A DNA stretch of 64,000 nt from Sphaerosporella brunnea (GCA_008704415.1 VXIS01000045.1:62001-126000); one strand, 5' to 3'. Shown: positions 35,047 through 45,682, counted from the stretch's first letter. The notes: a model not told the origin generated them from the sequence alone. Made by a program: numbers and translations.

Positions 35047-36256
35047 TTCATCTCTCTTTTTCCGTTGTTGCCGTTATTACGTCCAGCGACTAGACTGGCC
35101 TCGTTATGAAGGGCATCACTCTCCCACTGGGCTATGCCACGAATCAGGTCTCTTGAGCAAGTACACGGCCTCATCAGAAAGTGTCCCTTTGCAAGGGGAC
35201 TAGCCTCTGGGCCAAGTGATCTACTTGCCGACGGGGGTTGGAACAAATGTGAACTCAGAATTCAGTTGAGCGCCATTCAATATCTCCTGGAGTATCCAGA
35301 GTTGGATCACTATTTCGCACAGCTAGGTGCTGGTGGCCGTATGATGATATCCACTTTGGCCAGACAAGTCTTGAAATCGTTAACTGTGGGGCCCATTACA
35401 CTAAGTAGGGGAAAATACCCCGTAACATAGCCTTTAGAAGTAGTGTATACAGTAGTTTCAACAGTGCAACTACTCTCTCAGTACTGGAATCTTACCTGCT
35501 GGCGGCTTGAGAGTCTCGAGGGATTCCTCTAGCAAACGATTCCGAGAATCAAAAAGCTCGTGAGTGAGTGATAAACGGTGAAGCTACTCACTTCTCACAG
35601 CTCAAATTCCCTCCGTCAAGCTCAACCTGTCTAAAATAGGTATAATGTCTCGAGGCCTCGGTCCCGTACAGCTCCTGGCATACTCCTCACCTCCTGGTGC
35701 ACCACCACCCATGGCCACTCATCACCCTCGGAATCGGAAACAGATTGAAGTCTCTTGCTGATAATAAACAAGACCAGTTACCCCCCCCCCTCTCTAGCCC
35801 CCCCCTCATGGGAATGGATCTGACCACGTCTACAGGATATAACTTGGTGGGCATCTTGAACTTCACTGCGAACTGATGAGGCACTGGGTACGGTACCAGC
35901 AACGCTTATATACTCCAGTTTCTGGATATACATAGTGTAGGGTAGTCACATTTATACCCGACCTTGAGATCCAACTACTTGAATTCGGACCGCTTGCGGT
36001 GGTGGTGGTGATCTGGTCTGCATTCGTTTCGTCATTGCTGCCGCGAATTGGGCGCTCAGTTAAACCAGTTAAACACTCGGAAAGCGCTACCATGAATGAC
36101 GAGGGTGAAATCAGAGCGTGTGGGTTGGGGGAACCGGAAGGGGATTAGTGCCCACCTACAGAGCTTACATTCAAGTCATTGCTACCTCTTCACCCTGCTG
36201 AGAACACCCAAGCCCAAGCTTGCTCAAGCCAAATAACTAGCTCTACACCAAAAGCA

Positions 36257-37717
36257 ATGCAAAGCGCCATTCCCACGCGTTCCTTCGTCCCCGCGGGTGC
36301 CCTCCACAACAAATCCCCGCCTGGCGACTCCCCCACCTCCGCCTCCTCCCCCTCCACTGGCAACCGCCGCTACGTCGATGGCTGGTACATGCCCCGGCTG
36401 GACCTCCATTTTGAAGATCTGTCCACCCCCGGGTGTAGAAAATTCCTGGCTGCCGCCGGCGCAGATGTCGATAAGCTCCTCACTGACGCTGTCGTCGGCG
36501 TGTGCAAGCGGCTGTATGGCGAGCCGGAGAAGCAGCCTACACAGTTCTGTTCCCTCCCCCCCCCCCCAAAAAAAAAAAAAAAAAAAAAAAAAAGAGACGA
36601 GAGAGGAGAGAAAAGTGTGCGCTGACCTCTGCGCCAGTCAAGAGAGCATTTCGCTCTATATCCGCCCCATGTCTGGCGTCGCCTACACCGCCGGCAAAAA
36701 GAATAAGCAGATACACTTCTCGACGGATTACATTGCTTCAATACCGCAGGAGCGGGTCGAGAAGGAGGTGCTCGGCGTTGTGAGACATGAAATGGTCCAT
36801 GTGTGGCAGTGGAATGGTCTCAATACTTGTCCTGGCGGGTTGATCGAGGGCATTGCGGACTGGGTCAGGTTGAGGGATGGCTTCATCCCGCCGCATTGGA
36901 GCAGGGGTGGCGAGGAGTGGGATGATGGGTATACCCCCTCCCTCTCATCCATGGGCAAAAACAGAGGGCTGACGCGTGAGTGGTGCACAGGTATCAACAC
37001 ACGGCATACTTTCTGGATTGGATCGAAGACACGTTTGGCGCTGGATCCGTGGCATGGATCAATTCTTACCTACAGGAAAGTGAATACTCGGACGGCATGT
37101 GGCAGGAGCTGTGTGGTGGCCAGACGGTCGAGGCGCTGTGGGATACCTACAAGCGCTGTTACGACCTTGAAGGCGCGGAAACAGCTGCGCCAGTCATACC
37201 AACGGAAGCGGTCAAGCTATCTGCCGATGTCTCGATCACCACAGAGGAAATACCCGTCTACAACGCCGCGCCTGCGCCGGGTGTTTCTTCAGGAGAGCAT
37301 GACCGCAACACGCTCGTCGTTGTCGACCAGGAAACCGAAGGCGTCGAGTCCATAGCAGATAGCCACGACTCTAGCAGCTCTTTCGATCAGTTCCCATACC
37401 GTGGAGAGGCTGCAACGGCGGATATCTTTGCGGAACGACTGAAGAATCTCACATTTGATGGCACCAGGGACGGGAAGAGGTTTGTCAAGGAGTTTGAGGC
37501 CCTGGTCGACAGGGTTAATCCCCAGATGCCCGAGGCAGACAAGAGGCTGCTGCTCGTTACCGCGCTGGTCGGTGAGAAGGTTAATGCTTGGTACGAAGAG
37601 ACGGATCTGGACGATGAGTTGCCGTATGCCGTCCTGGCAGATCTGTTGCAGAGGGATTGGAAGGGGAATAGTAAACGTGCGGTGGGTCTTATTGATAGAG
37701 ACGCGAAGCTGGCTTGA
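36257..37717 (+). CDS. Basic-secretory-protein-type putative metallopeptidase with Gag-like tail
   Basis: Three exons (36257-36543, 36647-36928, 36991-37717) encode 431 aa. Residues ~38-240 match the plant/fungal basic secretory protein family: RYVDGWYMPRLDLHFEDLS, the spliced EKQPT/HISLYIRPMSGVAYT, IHFSTDYI, the zinc-site-like HEMVH at 143-147 followed by WQWNG, GLIEGIADWVRL, WDDGY/QHTAYFLDWIEDTFG, and SYSDGMW-type and LWDTYKR motifs. It has no N-terminal signal peptide. Residues ~330-431 are an added domain (ADIFAERLKNLTFDGTRDGK, FVKEFEALVDRVN, DKRLLLVTALVGEKVNAWYE) that resembles a retroelement Gag capsid region; that link is inference. Intron 1 carries C12A26. Its acceptor was chosen so that exon 1 phase 2 joins C-ATT-TCG. 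Confidence 0.78.
36556..36593. repeat. C12-A26 homopolymer pair in intron
   Basis: Twelve C followed by about 26 A, within the first intron of the peptidase-like gene and 12 nt after its GTTCTG donor. The reading frame runs through this tract, but the encoded poly-proline/poly-lysine stretch is not part of the conserved family and is removed by splicing. Confidence 0.75.
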
Positions 37718-38113
37718 GGTGGTGGGGGTGGGTTGGTTTGCGGTATTATTTTGTGGCCGAAATTCAGCGGTAGAACATCACTTACTTTTCATATGCGCAT
37801 TCCCGGGGGGTCGCAATTGTAGGAATATTTATGCCGTGAAGAATCTGGCAGTCATAGGCACCAAGCCAGTGAGTGAGGAACTGCATCCACTTTCCTGATG
37901 GTATGAATATGACGCAGTAAATATCACTGAGAAAAGTGGAACGAGTGCTTGCTCTCTCTAAGCTTCACGCTGAGCTTACTGCAATTTTCCCCCAAAACAT
38001 GAGAGGCCGGCAACGGAAAAAGAAACCCCCTCCCCCGAAAGAGACAACACAGCAAAGGAACAAGCACGGGGATCTTATATTAGCAAGAAAAACTTGAAGA
38101 TTGCGACAAATGT
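37718..38113. other. Convergent intergenic spacer
   Basis: 396 bp between the stops of the peptidase-like gene and NEP1. A-rich/C-rich 3' flanks only; nothing else seen. Confidence 0.3.
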
Positions 38114-39050
38114 TTAGAGGATGCCCCAAACGTCCTCTGCGGCATGGCACATCTTGCTGCACGCGACGCTGGCGCTGAGGGAGTAGTTGCTGACACCGAT
38201 CTTCTCGTCGACCCATCCATCGGCGAAGTCATCCTTTCCTTTGGCCATGGCTCCGACGACGACACAAAGGCTCTCTCCTTCGTTCAGACCTCCAATGTAC
38301 TCGCGTACATTGACGGCGGGAGATTCCCAGCTCAAGGTGACCTTGCGGCAGTTGGGCGGCAGATACTGTGTGACGGGGTTCTTGATGACCTTGAGCAATT
38401 TCTCCGAGCTGGAAGTGGAGCGAATCGACAGCTTGTGGAGTAGCTGCACCATCAAACCCGCAAAGCGCTTGAAGGTTCGGGGGATGCGGACGGTGGGATT
38501 GACCTCAATCAGGACACCCTTTGCCGACTGGATGTAGACCTGGAGCTTGCCGGCCTTGTTGATCGGAGAATCGAGGAGGGTCAGAAGGCACTGTTGAAGG
38601 GCCCCCGAGAGAAAAATGTCAGAAATCGGTGTTGCAGCCGACTCAAAAGACAGAAACAAGAGGATTCTTTTTGTGTATGTATGTGAAAGTGTTTGTAGCA
38701 CCGCAAACCACAAAGGGGAAGCAAACTGGGAAATGTAGAGATCAGTCAGAAAACACGCGGAAACGTACCTGGTGCAAGATATCCGGTCGCGCTTCACTGA
38801 TATCGCGTCCCATCTTCTTGAGGACACCGATGTGGTCATCTGAGTTGAGCAATGCATATTTCTCGGAGCCATTAGGGCCTCCACTCGACATCTTGTGTGT
38901 CTCAAGGCATGCTTGAGCCAACACAACGATCAGCCGTCGGGAGTCGTGGTCATCAGACGAGATTGGCACCGCCTGTTCAGCAGTGAGCGTAGGAAGGGGA
39001 GGGAGAGACTGAGTGCGCGGGCGCTTCCTGACAGGTTGAGCAGCGGCCAT
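38114..39050 (-). CDS. NEP1: 18S rRNA pseudouridine methyltransferase Nep1/Emg1
   Basis: Two exons (38769-39050, 38114-38590) give 252 aa, the same length as yeast Nep1. After a basic/proline start ([13 protein letters not shown]) the SPOUT-fold core reads [16 protein letters not shown], the splice junction [53 protein letters not shown], and the conserved end [14 protein letters not shown] and [20 protein letters not shown]. Nep1 N1-methylates a pseudouridine in the loop of 18S rRNA helix 35 and is needed for 40S assembly, in the nucleolus. The intron is 178 nt, long for this window. Confidence 0.96.
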
Positions 39051-39552
39051 TGTTGTCGGAGTGATGGGGGAGGCGGGAAGCGATTGAGGGTATAAAAATG
39101 TGCGGACGAAAGAAAGGCAAGCGAAGATGTGGAGGGGATGTGGAGTTGGCTCTCAGGGTTCTGGCGAGCAAAAATAATTTTAGTTACCTAGTTGAGTCAC
39201 CCTGACCATTCCGAGATGAGATGGACACTTTGCAAGTCCGGTGGGGTGCTGGAGGAGACACGAAAAAACGAAAGACATCACCACATCGCGAAATGTCACC
39301 AGATATGTATAAACAGTACTCCAGAGCCCTCCCAAGTATGAGGGCTCCGGATTTGATTCATCACCACGCTTTTGCAAACTAAACCCGAACAAGAAAAAAC
39401 AAAAAAACTGAAATCAAAATCCACCAGGTCTTATGCATCGAAGTGCAGCCCAGATCGAAGATAAATAATGTACAGTGAATAACATGGCGCCCCAATTATC
39501 AAAAGAAAATGATTAGAAACCGAAATCAAAAAAATACGCTATGTAGCAACTT
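39051..39552. promoter_or_regulatory. NEP1 promoter and La 3' flank
   Basis: 502 bp between two minus-strand genes. A-rich 3' flank of La at 39380-39550 and a CT-rich leader (coding strand) before NEP1. No other feature. Confidence 0.3.
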
Positions 39553-40953
39553 TTAAGCAGAAACCTCAAGGTTGGCCTTCTTAGTCCCCCTATCGGCTCC
39601 AAAATCCTCAGCCTTTCGCTTCGTGCCGTTGGGGATAGCATCTCCGCCCTCTAGCTGAGGGACACCGTTCTTGTCCGTAGTGGGCGCAGCCGGAGGAGAC
39701 TCCTTCTTCTCGTTGACCCTGTCCCTACCTCCGCGGTTACCACCACGGCCACCACGGCCACCTCTTCCTCCAGGTCCGCCGCGCTTGCCACCTCGGCCAC
39801 GGCCACCCCGGCTGTCTTTCTCTGGTTTCTCAGAAGTCTTCAACTTCTCTTCCCTGAAGGCATTGAACTTGGCTCCTCCTCGCTTGTAGGAGGGGTTGGG
39901 CTTGATCTTTCCGGCGGCGATATCGGCGGCCTTTCCGTCAACGTACGCCACCTTGGTCTTCCAGTCCAGCTCTTGTCCATTCCAGGTAGGCTTGTTCTCC
40001 ATAGCAGCGAACTTTTGCAGAAGTTCCTCGTTCGCGAACTCGATGAAGACGGACCCCTTAAAAACGTTGCTCTCATCACGACGAAGACGCACAGACATCA
40101 CCGGACCGTACGGCTCGACCATCTTCTCGACATCGATCTGAGTGGTTGGGGTCTCCTCGCCGAATCCCTTCTGCATTGGATGTCAGCAACTGGGTCGCGG
40201 CTCGGGAGAGACGTGACCACATACCGCGTACATGCTGGTCTTCAGCGCCTTGTCGAAGATCCTCTTAACGGCGCCACCAGCAGTGGGCCTGGACTCGGGC
40301 TTGTGGTTGATGTCCAGAGCGACCTTGCGCACAACGGTCTCATCGCCCTCGTCACCGCCGACGTCCAGCTTGTCAGATTCCCTCAGCGCGGCGACAATGT
40401 CAACATAGTTGGTGAAGCGACGCATGCGCTTGAAGCTAGCGATGAGCCTGATAGGAATAGGCTTGTTATCCTTGGTGACCAGGCTCCAGAGGAACTTGTC
40501 GAAGGGAAGATTGGAGTCAGAGAAGTAGAATTCGACCTGTGAAAGCATCAGTCACGATGGAATTGGTTGCATGAATACGCGCATTACCTGTTTTCTGATC
40601 TCGGCGGGATCATTGGATTCAGGGAGGAGAGAGGCATCGAACTTGATGTTGCGAGCGCGCTTTTCGTATCCGGGAGTGCTCTCGACCTTGGCGGGCGCGG
40701 TCTCGGGCTCAACCTTAGACTCCTCAGTCTTGGGCTTCTCGGTCTTGGGCTCCTCGGTCTTGGGCTCCTCGGTCTTGAGCTCCTCAGTCGCAACCTGAGG
40801 CTCAGTCTTGGACTCCTCGGTCTTGGGCTCCTCAGTCGCGACCTGAGGCTCAGTCTTGGACTCCTCGGTCTTGGGCTCCTCGATCTTAGGCTCCTCAGTC
40901 GCAACCTTCGCATCAGCGGCAGGCTCGGGGGTGGAGTTCTGAACGTCAGTCAT
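39553..40953 (-). CDS. LHP1: La-domain RNA-binding protein (Lhp1/La homologue)
   Basis: Three exons (40588-40953, 40225-40536, 39553-40170) encode 431 aa. The N-terminal ~90 residues are an acidic repeat built from EEPKTEESK and TEPQVATEE units. The La motif follows, EIRKQ/VEFYFSDSNLPFDKFLWS with PIPIRLIASFKRMRRF, then an RRM (VYAKGFGEE-like start after splicing, GPVMSVRLRRD, GSVFIEFANEELLQKF). The C-terminus is a long RGG/GGRGG tract followed by a short basic KRKAEDFG tail. La binds UUU-OH 3' ends of new RNA polymerase III transcripts and protects tRNA precursors, in the nucleus. Both splice junctions restore La-family sequence. It shares a 497-bp divergent promoter with CSL4. The RGG tail is longer than in yeast Lhp1 (275 aa total). 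Confidence 0.93.
40640..40940 (-). repeat. Coding tandem repeat, acidic (EEPKTEESK)n
   Basis: Imperfect repeats within exon 1 of the La gene, of mixed 15- to 48-bp units, encode EPKTEE(S/P)KTE and PQVATEE. The plus strand shows the same as CTCCTCGGTCTTGGG iterations. Copy number is likely to vary between strains. Confidence 0.7.
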
Positions 40954-41450
40954 GGTTGTAGATTAAAGCAAGACGCAATAATGTGTTGCAGCGTTTTCGA
41001 CGTGGGGAAAATTGGTTGCAGCAAGAGTTGTTTTGAGTGTAGGTAGTGGGTTGTGGGGAATTGGGATGTTGGGGGGGTTTTGTAAAAGAAAGAAAGAAAG
41101 AGTCAGAGATTCTGAATTTTTTGGAGGGGTGCAATGCTGCGGAGGCTAGCTCGTTCCGTCTTGGCTTCGATGAGGGCAGATCCCTGCCGTGAGATAGACG
41201 AAGAGTGAGAAAAAAACCTTGTACTTAAACATAGGAAAGAAAAACAACGCGATAACGCGGCACAAAAAAAAGAGTAAAAAACCAACAACAAGAAGCCTCG
41301 ATAACTGCACGAGGAGAAGCCAGCCCCAGTCGAAATTCATAATCAAAAACCGAGTGATTTGAAATGCATTTTGCAGGGTTAACTGAGGCCACCAACCACT
41401 TCAACGCGTATCATACAAACCACGACCACCGCGTCTCCCCTCAACGCACC
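40954..41450. promoter_or_regulatory. Bidirectional La/CSL4 promoter
   Basis: Start codons of two RNA-processing genes face away from each other across 497 bp. The middle (about 41085-41300) is A/T-rich and includes GAAAGAAAGAAAGA; an ACGCGT hexamer sits at about 41404, near the CSL4 start. Shared control is plausible but not shown. Confidence 0.4.
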
Positions 41451-42107
41451 ATGACGAGCCCGCTTCCCACAATTGCGACGCCCGGTCAACCTTTAGCGCC
41501 GGCGGACTCCTACCTCCTCGGGACCGGAACGCATCTCTACGGCAACAGCATCGTGTCGACGATCGCCGGCGCCGTGAGCGTGCTGCCGACCTCACCGAAA
41601 CCTACCCTCTCAGTCGCTCGGGCGCCTCTCACGACCTCGTCCAATCCCAGCTCCATCCTCCCCACCGTCTCCTCCACCGTCCTGGCCCGCGTGACGCGCA
41701 TAAACCCCCGCCAGGCTACCGTCACCATCTTCTGCGTCGGCGATGTGCCGCTGAACGATGAGTTCCAGGGCATCATCCGCACCCAGGACGTGCGCGCTAC
41801 CGAGAAGGATAAGGTCAAGATCTTTGAGAGCTTCCGCCCGGGAGATATCGTGAGGGCGCTTGTTATCAGTTTGGGGGATCAGAGTAATTACTATCTGTCC
41901 ACCGCGCAGAACAGTCTGGGAGTTGTGATGGCGTATTCAGGTACGGTTTCTGATGATGGGGAGGAGGAGGATGGTGTTTGGGCGGATGCTAATAGTTTTT
42001 GCGCTCTTCTAGAGGTCGGTGATTTAATGCACCCGCTCAATTGGCGGCAGATGGCCAGCACGAGAACTGGTGACGTGGAGGAAAGAAAGGTTGCGAAGCC
42101 CATATAG
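41451..42107 (+). CDS. CSL4: Exosome cap component Csl4
   Basis: Two exons (41451-41940, 42013-42107) give 194 aa. I chose the internal ATG (MTSPLPTIATPGQPLAPADS) because the family starts with a short Pro-rich segment leading into LLGTGTHLYGNSIVSTIAG. The S1-like domain reads VLARVTRINPRQATVTIFCV, GIIRTQDVRATEKDKVKIFE and FRPGDIVRALVISLGD. The spliced end, NSLGVVMAYS/EVGDLMHPLNW, finishes in VEERKVAKPI, the conserved Csl4 C-terminus. Csl4 is one of three S1/KH cap proteins of the nuclear and cytoplasmic RNA exosome. The 72-nt intron is in frame and has a TGCTAATAG branch site, so an unspliced reading looks deceptively intact. Confidence 0.95.
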   Translation: MTSPLPTIATPGQPLAPADSYLLGTGTHLYGNSIVSTIAGAVSVLPTSPKPTLSVARAPLTTSSNPSSILPTVSSTVLARVTRINPRQATVTIFCVGDVPLNDEFQGIIRTQDVRATEKDKVKIFESFRPGDIVRALVISLGDQSNYYLSTAQNSLGVVMAYSGTVSDDGEEEDGVWADANSFCALLEVGDLMHPLNWRQMASTRTGDVEERKVAKPI

Positions 42108-42122
42108 CCTAGGTGTATACCA

Positions 42123-42237
42123 CAGTGTTGTCAATAGCCAGTCCTCAAAGCCACAGCTCTCGCGACTGGCTCTCTTAAGCAGCCAGCCGAGAATGAAGCC
42201 CACAAAGCAGCCCGTTCAACCCGGGCTGTCAACAATG
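42123..42237. mobile_element. hAT-like MITE, copy B (115 bp)
   Basis: The left end CAGTGTTGTCAATAGCC is nearly the same as copy A. The right end CTGTCAACAATG is its imperfect inverted partner (CATTGTTGACAG read inward). Interior GCTGGCT/AGCCAGCC and CCCGGGCTG motifs match the family. I find no 8-bp target duplication (GTATACCA against CGAGTGAT), so the copy is old or its ends are eroded. It lies 15 bp after the CSL4 stop codon and so probably within its 3' UTR. Confidence 0.5.
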
Positions 42238-42377
42238 CGAGTGATTTCTTGTGAAGCAACACCTCCACCACCACCACCAGAACGCCGTGCACTTCCCTTC
42301 AAGCTTGCCCGTTTTCCTGAACTCTGCAATGGTTTCCTTATTGGCCAGCCGCGTTTTCATGCGCTCTAAAACGTGCA

Positions 42378-42501
42378 GGCTGGGCTTTTATCCGTCGCAG
42401 TGCCGAATACTACACCAAAGAAATTATAATGAAGGGTCTGTTAATGTAACGTAGTCGTATTCGGAACTTTCGACACTGCGCGGGATAAAAGCCCGACAGC
42501 C
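42378..42501. repeat. Long interrupted inverted repeat
   Basis: The left arm begins GGCTGGGCTTTTATCC and runs through CGCAGTGCCGAATAC. The right arm mirrors it (GTATTCGG..CACTGCG, GGATAAAAGCCCGACAGCC) with a 9-nt insertion in one arm and a 3-nt difference near the outer end. The loop is about 45 nt. It may be a foldback MITE or an internal part of a larger element together with copy B. No target duplication seen. Confidence 0.5.
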
Positions 42502-42789
42502 AACAGTCCAGCCCGCGGGCTGACTGACTACCTACTTAGAGTATCATGTGGTGGCCGCTGGAACATCGCGAGAAGCGAGCACGGGTCCGGAGGACAGCGC
42601 ATTTGAAGGGATTGATCCAACTTTATATCAGTGTTAGAAATGGGAACCAAAAATCTTCTTGTGTATTATGAGTGTGGCGTTGCCCGAGATTATGAAATGC
42701 TATAGTTAAAGAAGCAAGAGACACGCAATGCTGACCGAACACGATGTCTACTCCAAACACATGCTCCCGCCCCCTTCTCTCCGGCGACT

Positions 42790-44064
42790 CTAGTTCTTGA
42801 CCTCCAAGTCCTGCATGCCAGCCGAGAGGGAGTCTCCTCCCTTCAGCTCGAATTCGCTGGCGCCGATCTTGGAGCCACCGGCAATCCATCGTGCGGTCAT
42901 CTGTGCCCGCTTCTCATCGGTCAGCCGGCAGAGCTCGGGCCAGTACTTGGAGTGGTCGTAGTCAAACTCGCAATCGCCTCCAAAGCGCTTGTCGAGCTGC
43001 TCTGGGGGGACGTGATCGCGGAGGTTCTCATTGAACTTAAGCTTCTCTCTGGTCTGGCGTTTCGATGTCAGCAAGATTCCTGGTTGGTGGCTGGGCAGAA
43101 ACACTCACCAGAGGGTCGATGAATGGATTGATGAGCTTGAAGAAGCCCCAGACGAACCAAGGAACTGTTCAATGTTAGCACTGTGAGGGATGAATCATTT
43201 GGGGGATAGCGACATACGGTTGATGCACAGTGCCCGTCCCAATCGTTCAGGGTAATGGTTCTGCAAAATGTTGAGCACCTCCCGTCCTTGAGAGATACTG
43301 GGATTGCTGCTCTTAGTAGAAGCGCCGAAGTTGACAAGCAGTGCCAACGTTTCCTGTCCCGCAGGCATCAAGTCGATAACTCTCTCCAGCATGAAAACCA
43401 AGTGCTGAATCTGTCTCGGCGAGCGCTCGGTGTTCTGAGCGCTGGGGGCGAGGTACAGACACGGCCGACATTCGTTGTCGTAACCCAGAATAACTTGCTT
43501 CCCGGTCTCGTTCTCAGGGCCGATGTACTCGGGTGAGTGGTCTCTCAGTCCATATTCTCTCCGCCACACGATGGTCTGTTCAAGTCTTTTCTTTGCACCC
43601 TCAACGTCCCACTTGGTAGCACGCAGGAAGCGCAGCAAGCACTCCCGCGTCAACCACATTCGCTCCACATCGTCGAGCTCGCGGCTCTCGGCGCCCTTCT
43701 CGGTGGAGACTGGCAGGGTCTTGATCTCATTGCAGTAGGCGAGGACAGCCTCATACTTGGACTCTTGGTCGGCGGTTAAGGCTGGTGCGGGCGCAGGCTT
43801 GCAACTTGGCGTCGGATCTAGGAATGGCACCAGCTTCTTGCCAGTCTTTGCTTCTTCTTCGCGAATGGCGGTTTTGACCTTGACGAGAGTGTCCTCGGTG
43901 GCAGGGGCTTTGGTCTCTGGCTCGATCACAGCAGGCGCTGGTACCTTTTCAGCGGAGGCTTCAGGGGCAGCGGGAGCTGCAGCGTTGCTCTCGGACACCG
44001 GATCGGCTTTCTCGTTCATGGTTTCGAGGTCTTTAGTTGCGACAGGATCTGCGACAGTAGACAT
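42790..44064 (-). CDS. Sec14-like CRAL-TRIO phosphatidylinositol-transfer protein
   Basis: Three exons (43218-44064, 43109-43164, 42790-43053) encode 388 aa. Residues 1-110 are an Ala/Pro/Glu-rich tail. The CRAL-TRIO N-terminal helices follow (ERMWLTRECLLRFLRATKWD, AKKRLEQTIVWRREYG). The lipid-binding domain reads KQVILGYDNECRPCLYLAPS, HLVFMLERVIDLMPAGQETL, LLVNFGASTKSSNPSISQGR, LNILQNHYPERLGRALCIN, then LPWFVWGFFKLINPFIDPL/TREKLKFN across the 56-nt middle exon. This is the Sec14/Pdr16-17 (Sfh) family, cytosolic proteins that exchange PI and a second lipid between membranes and present PI to kinases. Which Sfh subgroup cannot be fixed by eye. The acidic Ala-rich N-terminal extension is longer than in yeast members. 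Confidence 0.92.
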
Positions 44065-45344
44065 TGTATGGGTGGAGAGGTGTAAAAAGTCCCCGGTCTC
44101 GATCGAAAGCAGTCTCGCGAGTGCAGGACAGATGAAGGGAGGAAGTGAGGAATAAATTGAAGCGAGAGCGAGAAAACAAAGTTATCTGATGGGGTGAGAC
44201 TCTTCTCGGGAGGACTGACTCTTCTGGACGGGGGGGGGACACCTGTGCTGGGGGCGTTCGGCTTTGAGATATCCGTTCCGCTCCAACTGAGACATGCCAA
44301 TTGTGGGCGTCGGGAGCTTCCACGCCCAACAAAACTGAGTCCATTGCTTTAGGAAGAGAGAGAGATCATAAAGGATGTTCACTGCGACAACGAAAATTCT
44401 TCGATAGCAAATGGCATTGAAGTTTTGGTTTGGAGAACTTCCTTCTTGTTTGAAGCCGGAAAAACAAAAGGGTGGGCGGCCCGGGTGGTGGCTTGTCCCA
44501 GGGTGCAGAGATCATCCCGAAGGACGCGTGCGATGTTATCTACGTAGTCTTCGGTTGTCACGTTGCAACCGTGCGTTTCCAACGACCGACATGTGTGTGG
44601 GCTGCGCTCATGCACTTGTCCAGCGAGATTACTGATGAATTAGTCAGCCTTCTCTCACTGCCGCTCGAAACGTACTAGTACATATTCTACACAGTGTTCG
44701 ACACCACTCCTGGTATTTTTTATTTCTTTTGTTTTTTTTATCGTAGTTTGGTTGCTCGAAATCGGGGGGTCTTAGTGATGGGGCACTTGTGTATGCAAAT
44801 CACAGGAGTTTTTGGTAAACCCCGAAACCCATGGTTTTTGTGGACTCGGCGTTGTGGTTTTGTGGGTTGCCGAACGCATCCTTCAACTTTAAACCCCAGA
44901 CTCCAGACTCGCGACGTTTTGTGTGGTATGTAGTAAACTCCAAAACCAAGGTGGCAACCGAACAGGCCCTCAGGAAAAATGCCCCGACCTCGGTCTGGAA
45001 TGATCTAGACAGACAATGCCACAGTAATATCAATTGGCGTCCAGCTCGGTATACGTAATCTTGAGATGTGGAGGTTTATTGACTGGGTTTTGTTGACGGA
45101 GTTTACAGGTCGACGACTGTAGGAGACCGGGTCGTAGATGCTGCAGTACGGAATATGGGATTGTGTTTTACGGAGTTCAGGTGAGTGTTTGGACGGTCAC
45201 GATTGAGCGTGTGAGTTGTGATGACTAACGGTTTGTTAGTCATGGATTAGGTTGATATTGGTTACTTAGGGGCCTCAAGAGAAGTGGACCCGACGGCAGG
45301 TTACAGGATTCCGCCACCATATCGAGGATCATGCCGCGTAGATT

Positions 45345-45399
45345 ATCTCTTATCTTATCAATCCACTATCAAGTGGGGTGCACCATCAAGTCGGGACTT
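45345..45399. mobile_element. Solo end of the AAGTCCC-type MITE
   Basis: ATCTCTTATCTTATC, then a diverged middle, then GGGACTT followed by TA. It aligns over about 55 bp with the right end of the full element at 53401-53783 (ATCTCTTATCTTATC … GGGACTT-TA). I find no matching left end within 700 bp upstream, so this is a truncated copy. Confidence 0.55.
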
Positions 45400-45408
45400 T
45401 ACTCAGTA

Positions 45409-45680
45409 TGGTTGGCGACACCATAAACGCTCACCACGAGCGCCAATTTTTATAACTGAATGAGAAATAAAGCAACCACGCCGCTGTTTACATTTTCTTG
45501 TAGCTATCCATCTGCTTAACAGAAAAATGTTTCCTCCAGAACAATAAGAATCCTCGTTGTGATGTTATAAACTTTGGTGCTTTTTGTGGGGGCAGGCTTG
45601 GCCATAATTTGTATGGGCATTGAGGCTCCGAACTTGCACCCATTAGCCGGGCTGGTGAGCGTTTATGGTGTCGCCAACCA
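45409..45680. mobile_element. TA-flanked MITE with TGGTTGGCGACACC ends
   Basis: The left arm TGGTTGGCGACACCATAAAC GCTCACCA and its exact inverted copy at 45653-45680 bound 272 bp. TA dinucleotides lie immediately outside both ends (45407-45408, 45681-45682), the target duplication of Tc1/mariner-type elements. No coding capacity. The right TA also serves as the left TA of the next MITE, so one was inserted at the edge of the other. Confidence 0.72.
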
Positions 45681-45682
45681 TA

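Larger units (their letters stand above)
32982..36256. other. 3.3-kb intergenic region with hAT-like element
   Basis: Holds the 893-bp element at 33681-34573 and the C-tract at 35035-35046. Between about 34600 and 36200 I see only short open frames without domain support (for example a 94-codon minus-strand frame at 34739-35023). The bases just before 36257 form the leader of the peptidase-like gene. Confidence 0.4.
42108..42789. other. Convergent intergenic region with two inverted-repeat elements
   Basis: Between the CSL4 and Sec14-like stops. Holds the hAT-like MITE copy B (42123-42237) and a separate hairpin-type repeat (42378-42501). The rest is plain 3' flank. Confidence 0.45.

Noticed and set aside
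36568..36640. Poly-lysine/Arg-rich readings (PPPKKKKKKKK…) after exon 1 of the peptidase-like gene
   Set aside because: Translation of the C12A26 tract, not conserved in the family. A phase-consistent intron removes it.
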